Source of the DNA: Lishizhenia sp033720595
Lineage (GTDB): Bacteria; Bacteroidota; Bacteroidia; Flavobacteriales_D; Crocinitomicaceae
Assembly: GCF_033720595.1 (NCBI RefSeq)
Contig: NZ_JAWWCF010000118.1
Span: 1 to 9,258 of the forward strand
Direction: 5' to 3'
Length of the DNA stretch: 9,258 nt
Below the pieces are notes generated by a model that did not search any database, had not been told where the DNA came from, and was given only the letters and a program-made list of their open reading frames with translations. The translations under genes were made by a program, and so were the position numbers. Shown one piece after another: positions 1-6,927 of the stretch. Numbering within the stretch: position 1 is the stretch's first letter; every line of letters starts with the position of its first letter.

Positions 1-226
1 CAGTTGAGGCATTTTTATAAGCATTGGGCCAGAGGTGCATTTTAATAACATTCAATGTGTCTGACGAATTGTTATAGTATTCGATGTATTCGAACCCTCT
101 TAACATGTGATTTTGGTCGTCTAACTTCACATCTATTTTATAATTCACCTCTTGCTGAAAATAGTCTTGAGCGAAGGTGAAACTAGATGCGATAACTACA
201 CTTAAAAAAGTAAAAATATGGCGCAT
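1..226 (-). CDS. M1-family metallopeptidase (aminopeptidase N-like), N-terminal part, cut by window edge
   Basis: Seen: an open frame of 75 codons from the ATG at 226 runs off the left edge. It begins with a signal peptide (MRHIFTFLSVVIASSFTFAQ, probable cleavage near residue 19). The mature start reads DYFQQEVNYKIDVKLDD, followed by GFEYIEYYNNSSDTLNVI and then MHLWPNAYKNAST. Family knowledge: this beta-strand pattern, ending in an HLWPNAY-like block, is typical of the N-terminal domain of Bacteroidota M1 zinc aminopeptidases, which trim N-terminal residues from peptides in the periplasm or outside the cell. The catalytic HExxH-E zinc site would lie further downstream and is not in this window, so activity cannot be judged. 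It is transcribed away from the receptor gene's terminator, so it probably has its own promoter between 227 and 350, but I could not find a good match to the Bacteroidota consensus there. Confidence 0.85.
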   Translation of the reverse strand, partial: MRHIFTFLSVVIASSFTFAQDYFQQEVNYKIDVKLDDQNHMLRGFEYIEYYNNSSDTLNVIKMHLWPNAYKNAST

Positions 227-350
227 AAGATTGTATTTTATTTCGAAGATACAGAAAAGGCTGTTTGCTTCCTGTTAAAATCAGTTGAAAGCTCGAAGAC
301 CAGTATGAAAATAATGCTGAAAGATTTAAACGGTTGATGAAAATTGGATC

Positions 351-380
351 AAAAAAAACCAACTCCCTTAAGGAAGTTGG
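351..380 (-). terminator. Intrinsic terminator of the TonB-dependent receptor gene
   Basis: On the minus strand, arms 380-372 (CCAACTTCC) and 367-359 (GGGAGTTGG) form a 9-bp stem around a TTAA loop. Eight consecutive T (positions 358-351) follow. The one non-Watson-Crick pair is a G-U wobble only when the minus strand is transcribed (it would be a C-A mismatch on plus), and the T tract is on the same side, so the direction is clear. It lies 39 bases beyond the receptor stop codon and separates that gene from the peptidase gene. Confidence 0.93.
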
Positions 381-418
381 TAAAACATTAAAAAATCAAA
401 TCAGAAAGAAGTAGGCTA

Positions 419-2797
419 CTACCTTCTACCTCCTGTATACTGCATGGCTTCTCCTTTACCGAAACCATAGCTAAATCCAAGGGTAATAAATCTACCTCTG
501 TAGCTTTCGCTAAAATTGTAGAAATTTCCCTGAAAAGTTTCCACTGTTCGTATACGAGATGCAAAAACGTCTCTTACAGACAAACTAAATACAGCTTTTC
601 CTTTTTTCAACTTCTTGCGCAATCCTGCATCCATAAATAACATGTCGCTTACATTTCCTTGTACGGTTTGGTAGGCCGACTGGTAATTTCCTGTGATTTC
701 TAAATCAAACTTATAGGGTAGTTTTATTTTCGCGGTCCATTTCGTTGACCATTGAGAGGCATTAAAATCGAAAGATGTACCGTTTAAAGCTCCATCTCTT
801 GTAAAGAAATTATAATTTACATCCCCTTGAATATCCAATTTCTTTAAAGGTGAATACTTCATGTTCATTTCTAAACCTGTAGACCTCTTGGTACCAACAT
901 TCTCTGGTTGTGTTGTGGTAACATTGTTCTGAAAGCTCGCTATACGCTCTATCACATCCTTTGTATACAACTGAAAAGCACTAACATTCAAACTCATTTT
1001 CTTAAAGATGAAGATACTCGACAACTCGTAAGAATCAGTAAACTCCGGCATCAAGTTGGGGTTCCCCGTTCTAATATTGAAGGTGTTTGAAATATTGAAG
1101 AAGGGATTTAAATCCCACAATCTTGGTCGGTAAATACGCTTAGAGTAACCTGCTTGTAAAGAAAAGCGCTTGTTGATTTTATAGGATGTATGCACACTAG
1201 GGAATAGATTAGTAAAGTTTCTATCATTGGTCTGATTCGTAGTTTTTAGCACAGTTAATAGGTCTGTATTTTCTGCCCTTAATCCCATTTTTAACCCATA
1301 CTTTTTACCTTCATAAGCACCCGTTGCATAAATCCCTAAAACGTTCTGATTGTAATCAAAAATATTGGTCAAGCCCATATCTTGTACCCATTCACCGTTT
1401 ACTAAATCAGCAACAGCATAATCATTACTCACATCTTGAATAACATATTGAGAACCTGCTTCTAGCTTCAGCTTCTTATTAAATGGTTTCACATAGTCTA
1501 CACTAAAAGTTTGCTTGCGCTCTTGGAAATTAGTATTCGTCCTTTGCTCACTGTTTTGATTACTCCCACTAACAATTCTATTAAAGAATTCAGAAGATTG
1601 ATCTTTACCAAAGAAATTCCCCTGTGCACTCATCAACAAGGTGTGTTCCTTATTGTCTTTGAAAGTACTCTTGTAAATGAGGTCGTATTGATATTTAGGA
1701 TTTACAGCTTCCGTTGTTTCTGTTCTTTGCCAAGTAGAAACAATGTTGCCCGATGAGTCTTGAAAAGCAAAATTCGTAGTAGAAGGTTGCTGTTCCAATT
1801 CAAGTGCTACAGACCCTGAAAGCGTCAGTACATTTCTATCGTTGATATGGTAGTCCGTTCCTAAATTGAGGTTATAGAAATTCTCATTTCTATAGTTCAA
1901 CCCATCACTAATTACAGAAGTATTGTTGATTAAATCTGAACTTATGTTTTCGCTATATCTCGGCAAGGAACGGTAACCTGCACCCAGTTGGCTAAATAAA
2001 TTAAACTTCTCGGTTCTGTAGTTTAGAGATAGACCCAAACTATGGTTGTGGGGAGCTCCGGTATTTAAAGATATAGATCCATTCAATCCCTTTTTCTCTT
2101 CTTTCTTTAATACGATATTGATAATACCTGCTGTACCTTCTGCATCATATTTTGCGGACGGATTGGTGATTACCTCTATACGTTCTATCATATCTGCCGT
2201 AATGGTTCCTAGAGCATTTCCTTGCTCACCAGCAATAACACTGGGTTTACCATTAATTAGAATTTGCGCTCCACTTGCTCCTCTTAGGTTGATTTCCCCT
2301 TCTATACTAACATTTACAGAAGGAACATTATTCAAAACTTCAAGTGCACTTGCTCCCGTGCTACTTAAATCTTTACCTACGTTAAACACTTTCTTATCTA
2401 GCTGAAATTCTACCGTCGATTTTTCGGCTTGAATGTTAACTCCATCCAACTCTTTTACAGCTTTGTTCAAGGCGATGGTCCCGAGGTCTATCTCCCCTTT
2501 TCCCGCCTCAAATTCACTGATAGTATCTTTAAAATAACCGATGAAACTTACTTGTAAGAAGAATTTAGGAACTTTCACGACTAATTCAAACTTCCCTGAG
2601 TCATTCGTTGTTGTACCTCCTATAACCGCCGAATCAATGGCATTGATAGCTTTAACCGTGGCATAAGGAATTGCTTGTTGTGAATCAGCATCGGTTACTA
2701 TTCCAGAAAGCGTTACTTTTTCTTGTCCCCATGAAGCCGCATTCAAAAAGAGTATTCCCATTAAAACCAATATCCACTTGCTATACATTGTCTTCAT
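419..2797 (-). CDS. TonB-dependent receptor-like outer-membrane beta-barrel protein with carboxypeptidase-regulatory-like domain
   Basis: A 792-residue outer-membrane protein, probably an importer driven by TonB. Seen: a signal peptide at residues 1-24 (hydrophobic ILVLMGILFLNAASWG). A CarboxypepD_reg-like domain at about 28-112 starts VTLSGIVTDADSQQAIPYATV. A plug domain at about 135-230 has the typical blocks LRGASGAQILINGKPS, MIERIEVITNPSAKYDAEG and AGIINIVLK. A large barrel fills the rest, including QAGYSKRIYRPRLWDLNPF and RTGNPNLMPEFTDSYELS. This architecture matches the Bacteroidota 'outer membrane beta-barrel family protein' group (barrel like Pfam OMP_b-brl_3) rather than the longer SusC group, and no SusD gene is adjacent. 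The chain continues past the last barrel-like strand (RFITLGFSYGFG) with a short basic tail ending GGRR. The ATG at 2797 is preferred because it gives a complete signal peptide; a second Met at codon 4 is possible. The substrate cannot be read from the sequence. Confidence 0.92.
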   Translation of the reverse strand: MKTMYSKWILVLMGILFLNAASWGQEKVTLSGIVTDADSQQAIPYATVKAINAIDSAVIGGTTTNDSGKFELVVKVPKFFLQVSFIGYFKDTISEFEAGKGEIDLGTIALNKAVKELDGVNIQAEKSTVEFQLDKKVFNVGKDLSSTGASALEVLNNVPSVNVSIEGEINLRGASGAQILINGKPSVIAGEQGNALGTITADMIERIEVITNPSAKYDAEGTAGIINIVLKKEEKKGLNGSISLNTGAPHNHSLGLSLNYRTEKFNLFSQLGAGYRSLPRYSENISSDLINNTSVISDGLNYRNENFYNLNLGTDYHINDRNVLTLSGSVALELEQQPSTTNFAFQDSSGNIVSTWQRTETTEAVNPKYQYDLIYKSTFKDNKEHTLLMSAQGNFFGKDQSSEFFNRIVSGSNQNSEQRTNTNFQERKQTFSVDYVKPFNKKLKLEAGSQYVIQDVSNDYAVADLVNGEWVQDMGLTNIFDYNQNVLGIYATGAYEGKKYGLKMGLRAENTDLLTVLKTTNQTNDRNFTNLFPSVHTSYKINKRFSLQAGYSKRIYRPRLWDLNPFFNISNTFNIRTGNPNLMPEFTDSYELSSIFIFKKMSLNVSAFQLYTKDVIERIASFQNNVTTTQPENVGTKRSTGLEMNMKYSPLKKLDIQGDVNYNFFTRDGALNGTSFDFNASQWSTKWTAKIKLPYKFDLEITGNYQSAYQTVQGNVSDMLFMDAGLRKKLKKGKAVFSLSVRDVFASRIRTVETFQGNFYNFSESYRGRFITLGFSYGFGKGEAMQYTGGRR

Positions 2798-2826
2798 TCT
2801 CTAATTTCTTCTCTATAAATTTGATG

Positions 2827-2834
2827 CAAAAATA
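2827..2834 (-). promoter_or_regulatory. Probable -7 promoter element of the receptor gene
   Basis: Read on the minus strand, this is TATTTTTG, a full match to the Bacteroidota -7 consensus TAnnTTTG. Transcription would start near 2820, giving a leader of about 22 bases before the ATG at 2797. No TTG is found at the expected distance upstream (around 2854-2858), so a regulator may be needed for strong expression, or this match is by chance in AT-rich DNA. Confidence 0.45.
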
Positions 2835-2850
2835 GAAATTCAAACAAGCA

Positions 2851-2946
2851 TACTATACCCATTACTAGGTATTTACTTGCCAAATAACTACTGCTGTGCT
2901 AGTAAGACACTTCATATGCAAAAGGGTTTAATCTAAGGGGGTACTA
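2851..2946. promoter_or_regulatory. TACT-rich region upstream of the receptor promoter, possible operator
   Basis: The tetramer TACT occurs at 2851, 2863, 2874, 2889 and 2942 on the plus strand, with the first three spaced 12 and 11 bases apart, close to one helical turn. A 7-bp inverted pair, TTACTAG at 2862-2868 and CTAGTAA at 2899-2905, overlaps this cluster. It sits immediately upstream of the putative -7 element of the receptor gene, where an activator would bind. No known regulator site is recognised, and AT-rich DNA makes chance matches common. Confidence 0.25.
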
Positions 2947-3045
2947 ATTTTGTCGTTTAATGACAATCGCTAGAAGTAGCAGGAAATAATACATCGAAAA
3001 ATGGGAAATATCCGCAGTAAATGAAAAAGAAGGAGAGGCTGAAAA

Positions 3046-3438
3046 TTAAATTTTTACAGTTATAATTTTTGTAAAAGTATCTTTGAAAGGAACTTCTGAA
3101 GATTTTGATAGAAATAGGAATAAAACGGCACTACTTATTTTACGAGAAAGTAAAGCCACTAAACTTGGAGTATTCCCATTTTCATCCACAATTCTGATTC
3201 CTAAAATTCTTTTGCCGGGAGTTTGACCTAGGATCCAATCCAAAAAGATACCGTAACAAAAAAACAAGGCTACAAAGACCAACCAAAATTCTTTTTCGTA
3301 ATGATATGTTGGGGGATCGAAAAGGAAGGCGAATAAGATATGATTTAGAAAATATACCAGTATATAATCTATTAAAAAAGCGGCCCTTCTTTTGAGGAGA
3401 AGGACCTTTATATCCTGACGTGTTTTCTTGTCGCCCAA
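3046..3438 (-). CDS. RDD-family membrane protein (second of a tandem pair), apparent TTG start
   Basis: A 130-residue membrane protein. Seen: the family signature begins KRRAAFLIDYILVYF, with Arg18 and Asp24 at the edge of membrane segment 1 (about 20-40). Segment 2 is at about 50-70, followed by the conserved GQTPGKRILGIRIVDENG block (71-88). A third hydrophobic helix (about 93-111) and a C-terminal TKIITVKI strand complete it. The length is normal for a single RDD domain. RDD proteins have no settled general function; some have been linked to ion or metabolite transport. The frame contains no ATG at all. It opens after an in-frame TAG, and the only conventional start is TTG at 3438, 20 bases after the stop of the upstream RDD gene, with no obvious ribosome binding site, so translation may be coupled to that gene. 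It resembles its neighbour in architecture but not closely in residues, so any duplication is old. Confidence 0.85.
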   Translation of the reverse strand: MGDKKTRQDIKVLLLKRRAAFLIDYILVYFLNHILFAFLFDPPTYHYEKEFWLVFVALFFCYGIFLDWILGQTPGKRILGIRIVDENGNTPSLVALLSRKISSAVLFLFLSKSSEVPFKDTFTKIITVKI

Positions 3439-3458
3439 ATTCGTGATAAGCTAAATAA

Positions 3459-3896
3459 CTACTCTTTAATCACAAGCGTTTTTGACCATCTATCGTGCCA
3501 TCCTGTTGGTTCAGAACCAAAAAATGAGAAGGGTTCAAAAGGAACGATACGCGCAAAAGATCTACCAATAATTTGTGACATGGTAGGTTTCTTTCCATCC
3601 TTGGATACTACACGTGTTTTCAATAAATATTTACCGATTGTTTTACCTGTAGTTCCTTCCATAACCACATAGTATACGGTGAAGATTAACAAGGATATCA
3701 ACTGCCCTGTAAACACATTAACAGTCGTAGGTTCTTCAAATGGATTATCACTCATCACCACACCTATTACTTCAATCACTGTTTGTATAACAAATAAGAA
3801 TAAAGCATCAATGATGTAGGTTCCAAAACGTACTCCAAGAGAAGCCTTATTTAATTGAGTTGCGCTCTGTTCTTGGTCCAACAATAGTTCTTCCAT
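3459..3896 (-). CDS. RDD-family membrane protein (first of a tandem pair)
   Basis: A 145-residue membrane protein. Seen: a polar N-terminal tail (MEELLLDQEQSATQLNKASL), then GVRFGTYIIDALFLF with Arg23 and Asp30 matching the R and D of the RDD signature. Membrane segment 1 is at about 24-48 and segment 2 at about 63-79. The GTTGKTIGKYLLKTRVVSKDG block (81-101) follows, then RSFARIVPFEPFSFFG and GWHDRWSKTLVI, the aspartate-containing C-terminal motif common in flavobacterial RDD proteins. The ATG at 3896 is chosen over a TTG at 3938, because the extra 14 residues (CSILNNLLNYLIF) are not family-like and would have to be encoded through the palindrome at 3920-3935. The gene probably heads a two-gene operon with the following RDD gene. 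The function is unknown beyond a membrane location. Confidence 0.88.
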   Translation of the reverse strand: MEELLLDQEQSATQLNKASLGVRFGTYIIDALFLFVIQTVIEVIGVVMSDNPFEEPTTVNVFTGQLISLLIFTVYYVVMEGTTGKTIGKYLLKTRVVSKDGKKPTMSQIIGRSFARIVPFEPFSFFGSEPTGWHDRWSKTLVIKE

Positions 3897-3919
3897 AAAA
3901 ATTAAATAGTTAAGTAAGT

Positions 3920-3935
3920 TGTTCAATATTGAACA
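3920..3935. promoter_or_regulatory. Perfect 16-bp palindrome upstream of the RDD pair, candidate operator
   Basis: TGTTCAATATTGAACA is identical on both strands. It lies 24-39 bases upstream of the chosen ATG of the first RDD gene and directly downstream of a putative -7 element at 3939-3946, so the transcription start should fall within it. That is a classic place for a dimeric repressor to bind. The alternative is a short hairpin at the very 5' end of the transcript, although a palindrome with no loop folds poorly in RNA. Confidence 0.5.
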
Positions 3936-3938
3936 CAA

Positions 3939-3970
3939 TGAAAATAGTAATTTTTTAGACTTTTTAGCAA
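3939..3970 (-). promoter_or_regulatory. Possible promoter of the RDD pair
   Basis: On the minus strand, TTG (3970-3968) is separated by 21 bases from TATTTTCA (3946-3939), a near match to TAnnTTTG. The spacing is identical to that of the much stronger sdhC promoter in this window. Transcription would start within the palindrome at 3920-3935, giving a leader of about 30-40 bases. Confidence 0.4.
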
Positions 3971-4050
3971 GGTGTCAAATTTTTGGTGGTTGAGCATAAG
4001 AGGAATTCAAGCGTGCAGAAAAAGATGCCACTTTAAAATAATTCCTAGAG

Positions 4051-4090
4051 AAAAACAAAAAGGCAAGTCCAACGAATTGAACTTGCCTTT
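4051..4090 (-). terminator. Intrinsic terminator of the sdhCAB operon
   Basis: On the minus strand, arms 4090-4079 and 4070-4059 pair over 12 positions (core AAAGGCAAGT with ACTTGCCTTT, plus one G-U wobble and one more G-C type pair) around an 8-base loop. A T-rich tract, TTTTGTTTTT (4060-4051), overlaps the end of the stem and continues beyond it. The wobble pairs only in minus-strand RNA, which fixes the direction. It begins 23 bases after the sdhB stop codon. Confidence 0.92.
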
Positions 4091-4112
4091 GATATATCAG
4101 AAATTTTGCGTC

Positions 4113-4859
4113 TTATTTCTTCAATGAAGCAGAAAGGTATTCTCTGTTCATACGAGCAATGTTTTCAAGAGAGATTCCTTTTGGACACTCAACCTCACAT
4201 GCTCCAGTATTTGTACAGTTACCAAATCCTTCATCATCCATAGCTTTCACCATGTTTAACACTCTGTCTTTCGCTTCAACTTTACCTTGTGGCAACAAAG
4301 CAAACTGAGAAACTTTAGCAGAAACGTACAACATTGCAGAAGCGTTCTTACATGAAGCAACACATGCTCCACATCCTATACACGTTGCCGCGTCGAATGC
4401 TTTGTCAGCATCATCTTTAGGAATTGGAATTGCGTTAGCATCTTGTGTATTACCAGAAGTGTTTACAGATACGAAACCACCCGCGTGTTGAATTCTATCA
4501 AATGCAGATCTATCTACCACCAAATCCTTGATTACAGGGAAAGCTTTCGCTCTAAATGGCTCAATGTAAATTGTATCTCCATCGTTGAATTTACGCATGT
4601 GTAACTGACACGTAGTTACACCTCTATCTGGTCCATGTGGTTCACCATTAATTTGTAATGAACACATTCCACAAATTCCTTCTCTACAGTCGTGGTCAAA
4701 AGCGATAGGCTCTTCACCTTTATCATTTAATTGTTGGTTTAATACATCCAACATTTCTAAGAATGACATATCTGGAGAAACATCGCTAATTTGGTAGCTC
4801 TGCATTCCACCTTTATCATTACTATTCTTTTGACGCCAAATTTTTAAATTAAGATTCAT
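4113..4859 (-). CDS. sdhB: Succinate dehydrogenase / fumarate reductase iron-sulfur subunit
   Basis: The electron-transfer subunit of complex II, which passes electrons from the flavin in SdhA to the hemes and quinone at SdhC on the cytoplasmic face of the inner membrane. It is 248 residues, a normal length. Seen: the N-terminal ferredoxin-like domain holds the [2Fe-2S] ligands Cys58, Cys63 and Cys66 (CREGICGMC) and Cys84 (TTCQLH). The C-terminal domain holds CIGCGACVASC (Cys160, 163, 166, 170) and CTNTGACEVECPKG (Cys215, 221, 225). By family comparison, Cys160/163/166/225 should bind the [4Fe-4S] cluster and Cys170/215/221 the [3Fe-4S] cluster. All expected ligands are present. It is the last gene of the operon, 65 bases after sdhA, and that gap contains a stem-loop. 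Succinate oxidation is the likely direction in a presumably respiring flavobacterium, but sequence alone does not exclude fumarate reduction. Confidence 0.97.
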   Translation of the reverse strand: MNLNLKIWRQKNSNDKGGMQSYQISDVSPDMSFLEMLDVLNQQLNDKGEEPIAFDHDCREGICGMCSLQINGEPHGPDRGVTTCQLHMRKFNDGDTIYIEPFRAKAFPVIKDLVVDRSAFDRIQHAGGFVSVNTSGNTQDANAIPIPKDDADKAFDAATCIGCGACVASCKNASAMLYVSAKVSQFALLPQGKVEAKDRVLNMVKAMDDEGFGNCTNTGACEVECPKGISLENIARMNREYLSASLKK

Positions 4860-4871
4860 CTTTCTTAAGTT

Positions 4872-4918
4872 ATTAGGGAAAAGGGAAAAGACGCTTGGCT
4901 CTCTTTCCTTTTCCTAAT
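4872..4918 (-). repeat. Imperfect inverted repeat (stem-loop) between sdhA and sdhB
   Basis: In minus-strand RNA, a purine-rich arm (4918-4903) can pair with a pyrimidine-rich arm (4890-4872). The pairing is ATTAGG with CCTAAT, AAAAGG with CCTTTT, and AAAG with CTTT, interrupted by two single C bulges, around a loop of about 12 bases. It occupies most of the 65-base gap and ends 12 bases before the sdhB start. No T tract follows, so it is not an ordinary terminator. It more likely affects RNA processing, stability or sdhB translation. Confidence 0.65.
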
Positions 4919-4924
4919 TATAAA

Positions 4925-6925
4925 TTACTTGTAACTTCTCTCTTTTACTTCGATATCTTCGAACACTAGGTCTTCCTTGTGCATTACTGCATCTTTAGGC
5001 TCACCTTTGAACTCCCATGCTGCTGCATATTGGAATTCTGGTCTTCTCATTGCTTCACCTTCTTCAGTTTGGTATTCTTCTCTAAAGTGACCACCACAAG
5101 ATTCCTCTCTTAGTAATGCATCTTTAGCGAACAATTCTCCTAACTCTAAGAAGTCAGCAACTCTACAAGCTTTAGCTAATTCTTCGTTGAATTCGTTAGC
5201 TCCACCTGGAACACGAACTTCTTTGTGGAATTCAGCTCTTAAAGCAGAAATCTCTTCGATTGCTTCTTTAAGTCCTTGCTCGTTACGGGCCATACCTACT
5301 TTGTTCCACATGATTTTACCTAACTTCTTGTGGAAGTAGTCAACCGATTGAGAACCGTTGTTGTTCACGAACTTATTGATTTGGTCTTCAACCGACTTCA
5401 ATGCTTCGTCGAACTCTTTCGTTTCTGTAGAAATAGCTCCTGTTCTAATATCTTGAGATAAGTAGTCTCCAATTGTGTATGGTAATACGAAGTAACCATC
5501 AGCCAATCCTTGCATCAATGCAGATGCACCTAATCTGTTAGCACCGTGGTCAGAGAAGTTAGCCTCTCCAATTGCGTATAAACCTGGTACAGTTGTCATC
5601 AAGTTGTAATCTACCCATAATCCACCCATTGTGTAGTGAACTGCTGGATAAATCATCATAGGCGTTTCGTATGGGTTCTCATCAACGATTTTCTCATACA
5701 TTTGGAATAAGTTTCCGTATTTCGCCTTAACTACTTCCTTACCTAATTTTGTTACTAATGCTTTATCGTTAACGTTCAAGTGCTTCACAGTTGCTTGCTC
5801 TTTTCCATAACGTTGAATAGCAGAAGAGAAGTCTAAGTAAACTGCCTCTCCAGTTGCATTCACTCCATAACCAGCATCACATCTTTCTTTCGCCGCTCTA
5901 GATGCAACGTCACGTGGTACTAAGTTACCGAATGCAGGGTATCTTCTTTCTAAGTAGTAATCTCTATCTTCTTCAGCAATTTGAGTTGGTTTTAATTTAC
6001 CCGCTCTGATCGCTTCAACATCTTCCATTTTCTTAGGAACCCAAATTCTACCGTCGTTTCTTAACGACTCAGACATCAATGTCAATTTAGATTGGTGATC
6101 TCCAGAAACTGGGATACATGTTGGGTGAATTTGTGTGTAACAAGGGTTCGCGAAGAAAGCTCCTTTTTTGTGTGCTTTCCATGCCGCAGAAACGTTAGAT
6201 CCCATTGCGTTTGTAGAAAGGAAGAATACGTTACCGTAACCACCTGTTCCTAAAACTACAGCGTGTGCTGAATGCTTTTCTAATTCTCCTGTAACCAAGT
6301 TACGTGCGATAATTCCTCTCGCTTTACCGTCAACAATAACTACATCCATCATTTCGTGACGGTTGTACATTTTCACTTTACCTCTACCGATCTGTCTGTT
6401 CAATGCAGAGTAAGCTCCTAATAATAACTGTTGACCTGTTTGACCTTTTGCGTAGAATGTACGAGATACCAATACCCCACCGAAAGAACGGTTATCTAAT
6501 AACCCTCCGTAATCACGTGCGAATGGTACACCTTGTGCAACACACTGGTCAATAATATTTGCAGAAACCTCTGCTAATCTATATACGTTTGCTTCTCTAG
6601 AACGGTAGTCACCCCCTTTAACCGTATCGTAAAATAAACGGTACGTTGAGTCACCATCACCTTGGTAGTTTTTAGCGGCGTTAATACCTCCTTGCGCTGC
6701 AATAGAGTGCGCTCTACGTGGTGAATCTTGGAAAGCGAATGCTTTTACGTTATATCCTAACTCAGCCAAAGTAGCTGCTGCAGAACCACCAGCCAATCCA
6801 GTTCCAACAACGATAACGTCGATTAAACGCTTATTCGCTGGGTTTACCAAATTAATTTTGTTCTTGTAATCAGTCCATTTAGTTTTAATTGGACCCTTTG
6901 GTACTTTTGAATCTAATATTGCCAT
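4925..6925 (-). CDS. sdhA: Succinate dehydrogenase / fumarate reductase flavoprotein subunit
   Basis: The catalytic subunit of complex II: it oxidises succinate to fumarate using covalently bound FAD at the cytoplasmic side of the inner membrane. At 666 residues it fits the longer type B form. Seen: an FAD-binding fold at VIVVGTGLAGGSAA (Gly41, 43, 46, 47) and RRAHSIAAQGG, whose His73 is the expected covalent FAD attachment residue. The substrate-site blocks are HPTC (His267), NLVPRDVASR (Arg338 the likely catalytic arginine), HYTMGG (His430) and GANRLGASAL (Arg464). These assignments are by motif analogy, not alignment. The C-terminal capping and helical region (about 490-666) contains MWNKVGMARNEQGL and ESCGGHFREEY, as usual. 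The start is 2 bases after the sdhC stop, with an AGGA at 6937-6934, 8 bases upstream of the ATG, one of the few recognisable Shine-Dalgarno sites here. Translation is therefore probably coupled to sdhC. Confidence 0.98.
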   Translation of the reverse strand: MAILDSKVPKGPIKTKWTDYKNKINLVNPANKRLIDVIVVGTGLAGGSAAATLAELGYNVKAFAFQDSPRRAHSIAAQGGINAAKNYQGDGDSTYRLFYDTVKGGDYRSREANVYRLAEVSANIIDQCVAQGVPFARDYGGLLDNRSFGGVLVSRTFYAKGQTGQQLLLGAYSALNRQIGRGKVKMYNRHEMMDVVIVDGKARGIIARNLVTGELEKHSAHAVVLGTGGYGNVFFLSTNAMGSNVSAAWKAHKKGAFFANPCYTQIHPTCIPVSGDHQSKLTLMSESLRNDGRIWVPKKMEDVEAIRAGKLKPTQIAEEDRDYYLERRYPAFGNLVPRDVASRAAKERCDAGYGVNATGEAVYLDFSSAIQRYGKEQATVKHLNVNDKALVTKLGKEVVKAKYGNLFQMYEKIVDENPYETPMMIYPAVHYTMGGLWVDYNLMTTVPGLYAIGEANFSDHGANRLGASALMQGLADGYFVLPYTIGDYLSQDIRTGAISTETKEFDEALKSVEDQINKFVNNNGSQSVDYFHKKLGKIMWNKVGMARNEQGLKEAIEEISALRAEFHKEVRVPGGANEFNEELAKACRVADFLELGELFAKDALLREESCGGHFREEYQTEEGEAMRRPEFQYAAAWEFKGEPKDAVMHKEDLVFEDIEVKERSYK

Positions 6926-6927
6926 GA

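Noticed and set aside
244..251. TATCTTCG on the minus strand as a promoter element for the M1 peptidase
   Set aside because: It is only a partial match to TAnnTTTG, has no TTG at the right distance, and leaves a leader of about 10 bases.
908..2405. Three plus-strand open frames (908-1090, 1511-1756, 2046-2405) inside the receptor gene
   Set aside because: They are antisense to a clearly recognisable receptor sequence; their products have no domain-like pattern.
2950..2966. Inverted repeat TTGTC-N7-GACAA downstream of the RDD pair, considered as a terminator
   Set aside because: The stem is only 5 bp and no T tract follows on either strand. It may be a binding site, but nothing supports that.
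3897..3938. TTG-initiated extension of the first RDD protein
   Set aside because: An ATG at 3896 gives a family-like start, and the extension would run through the palindrome and probable transcription start.
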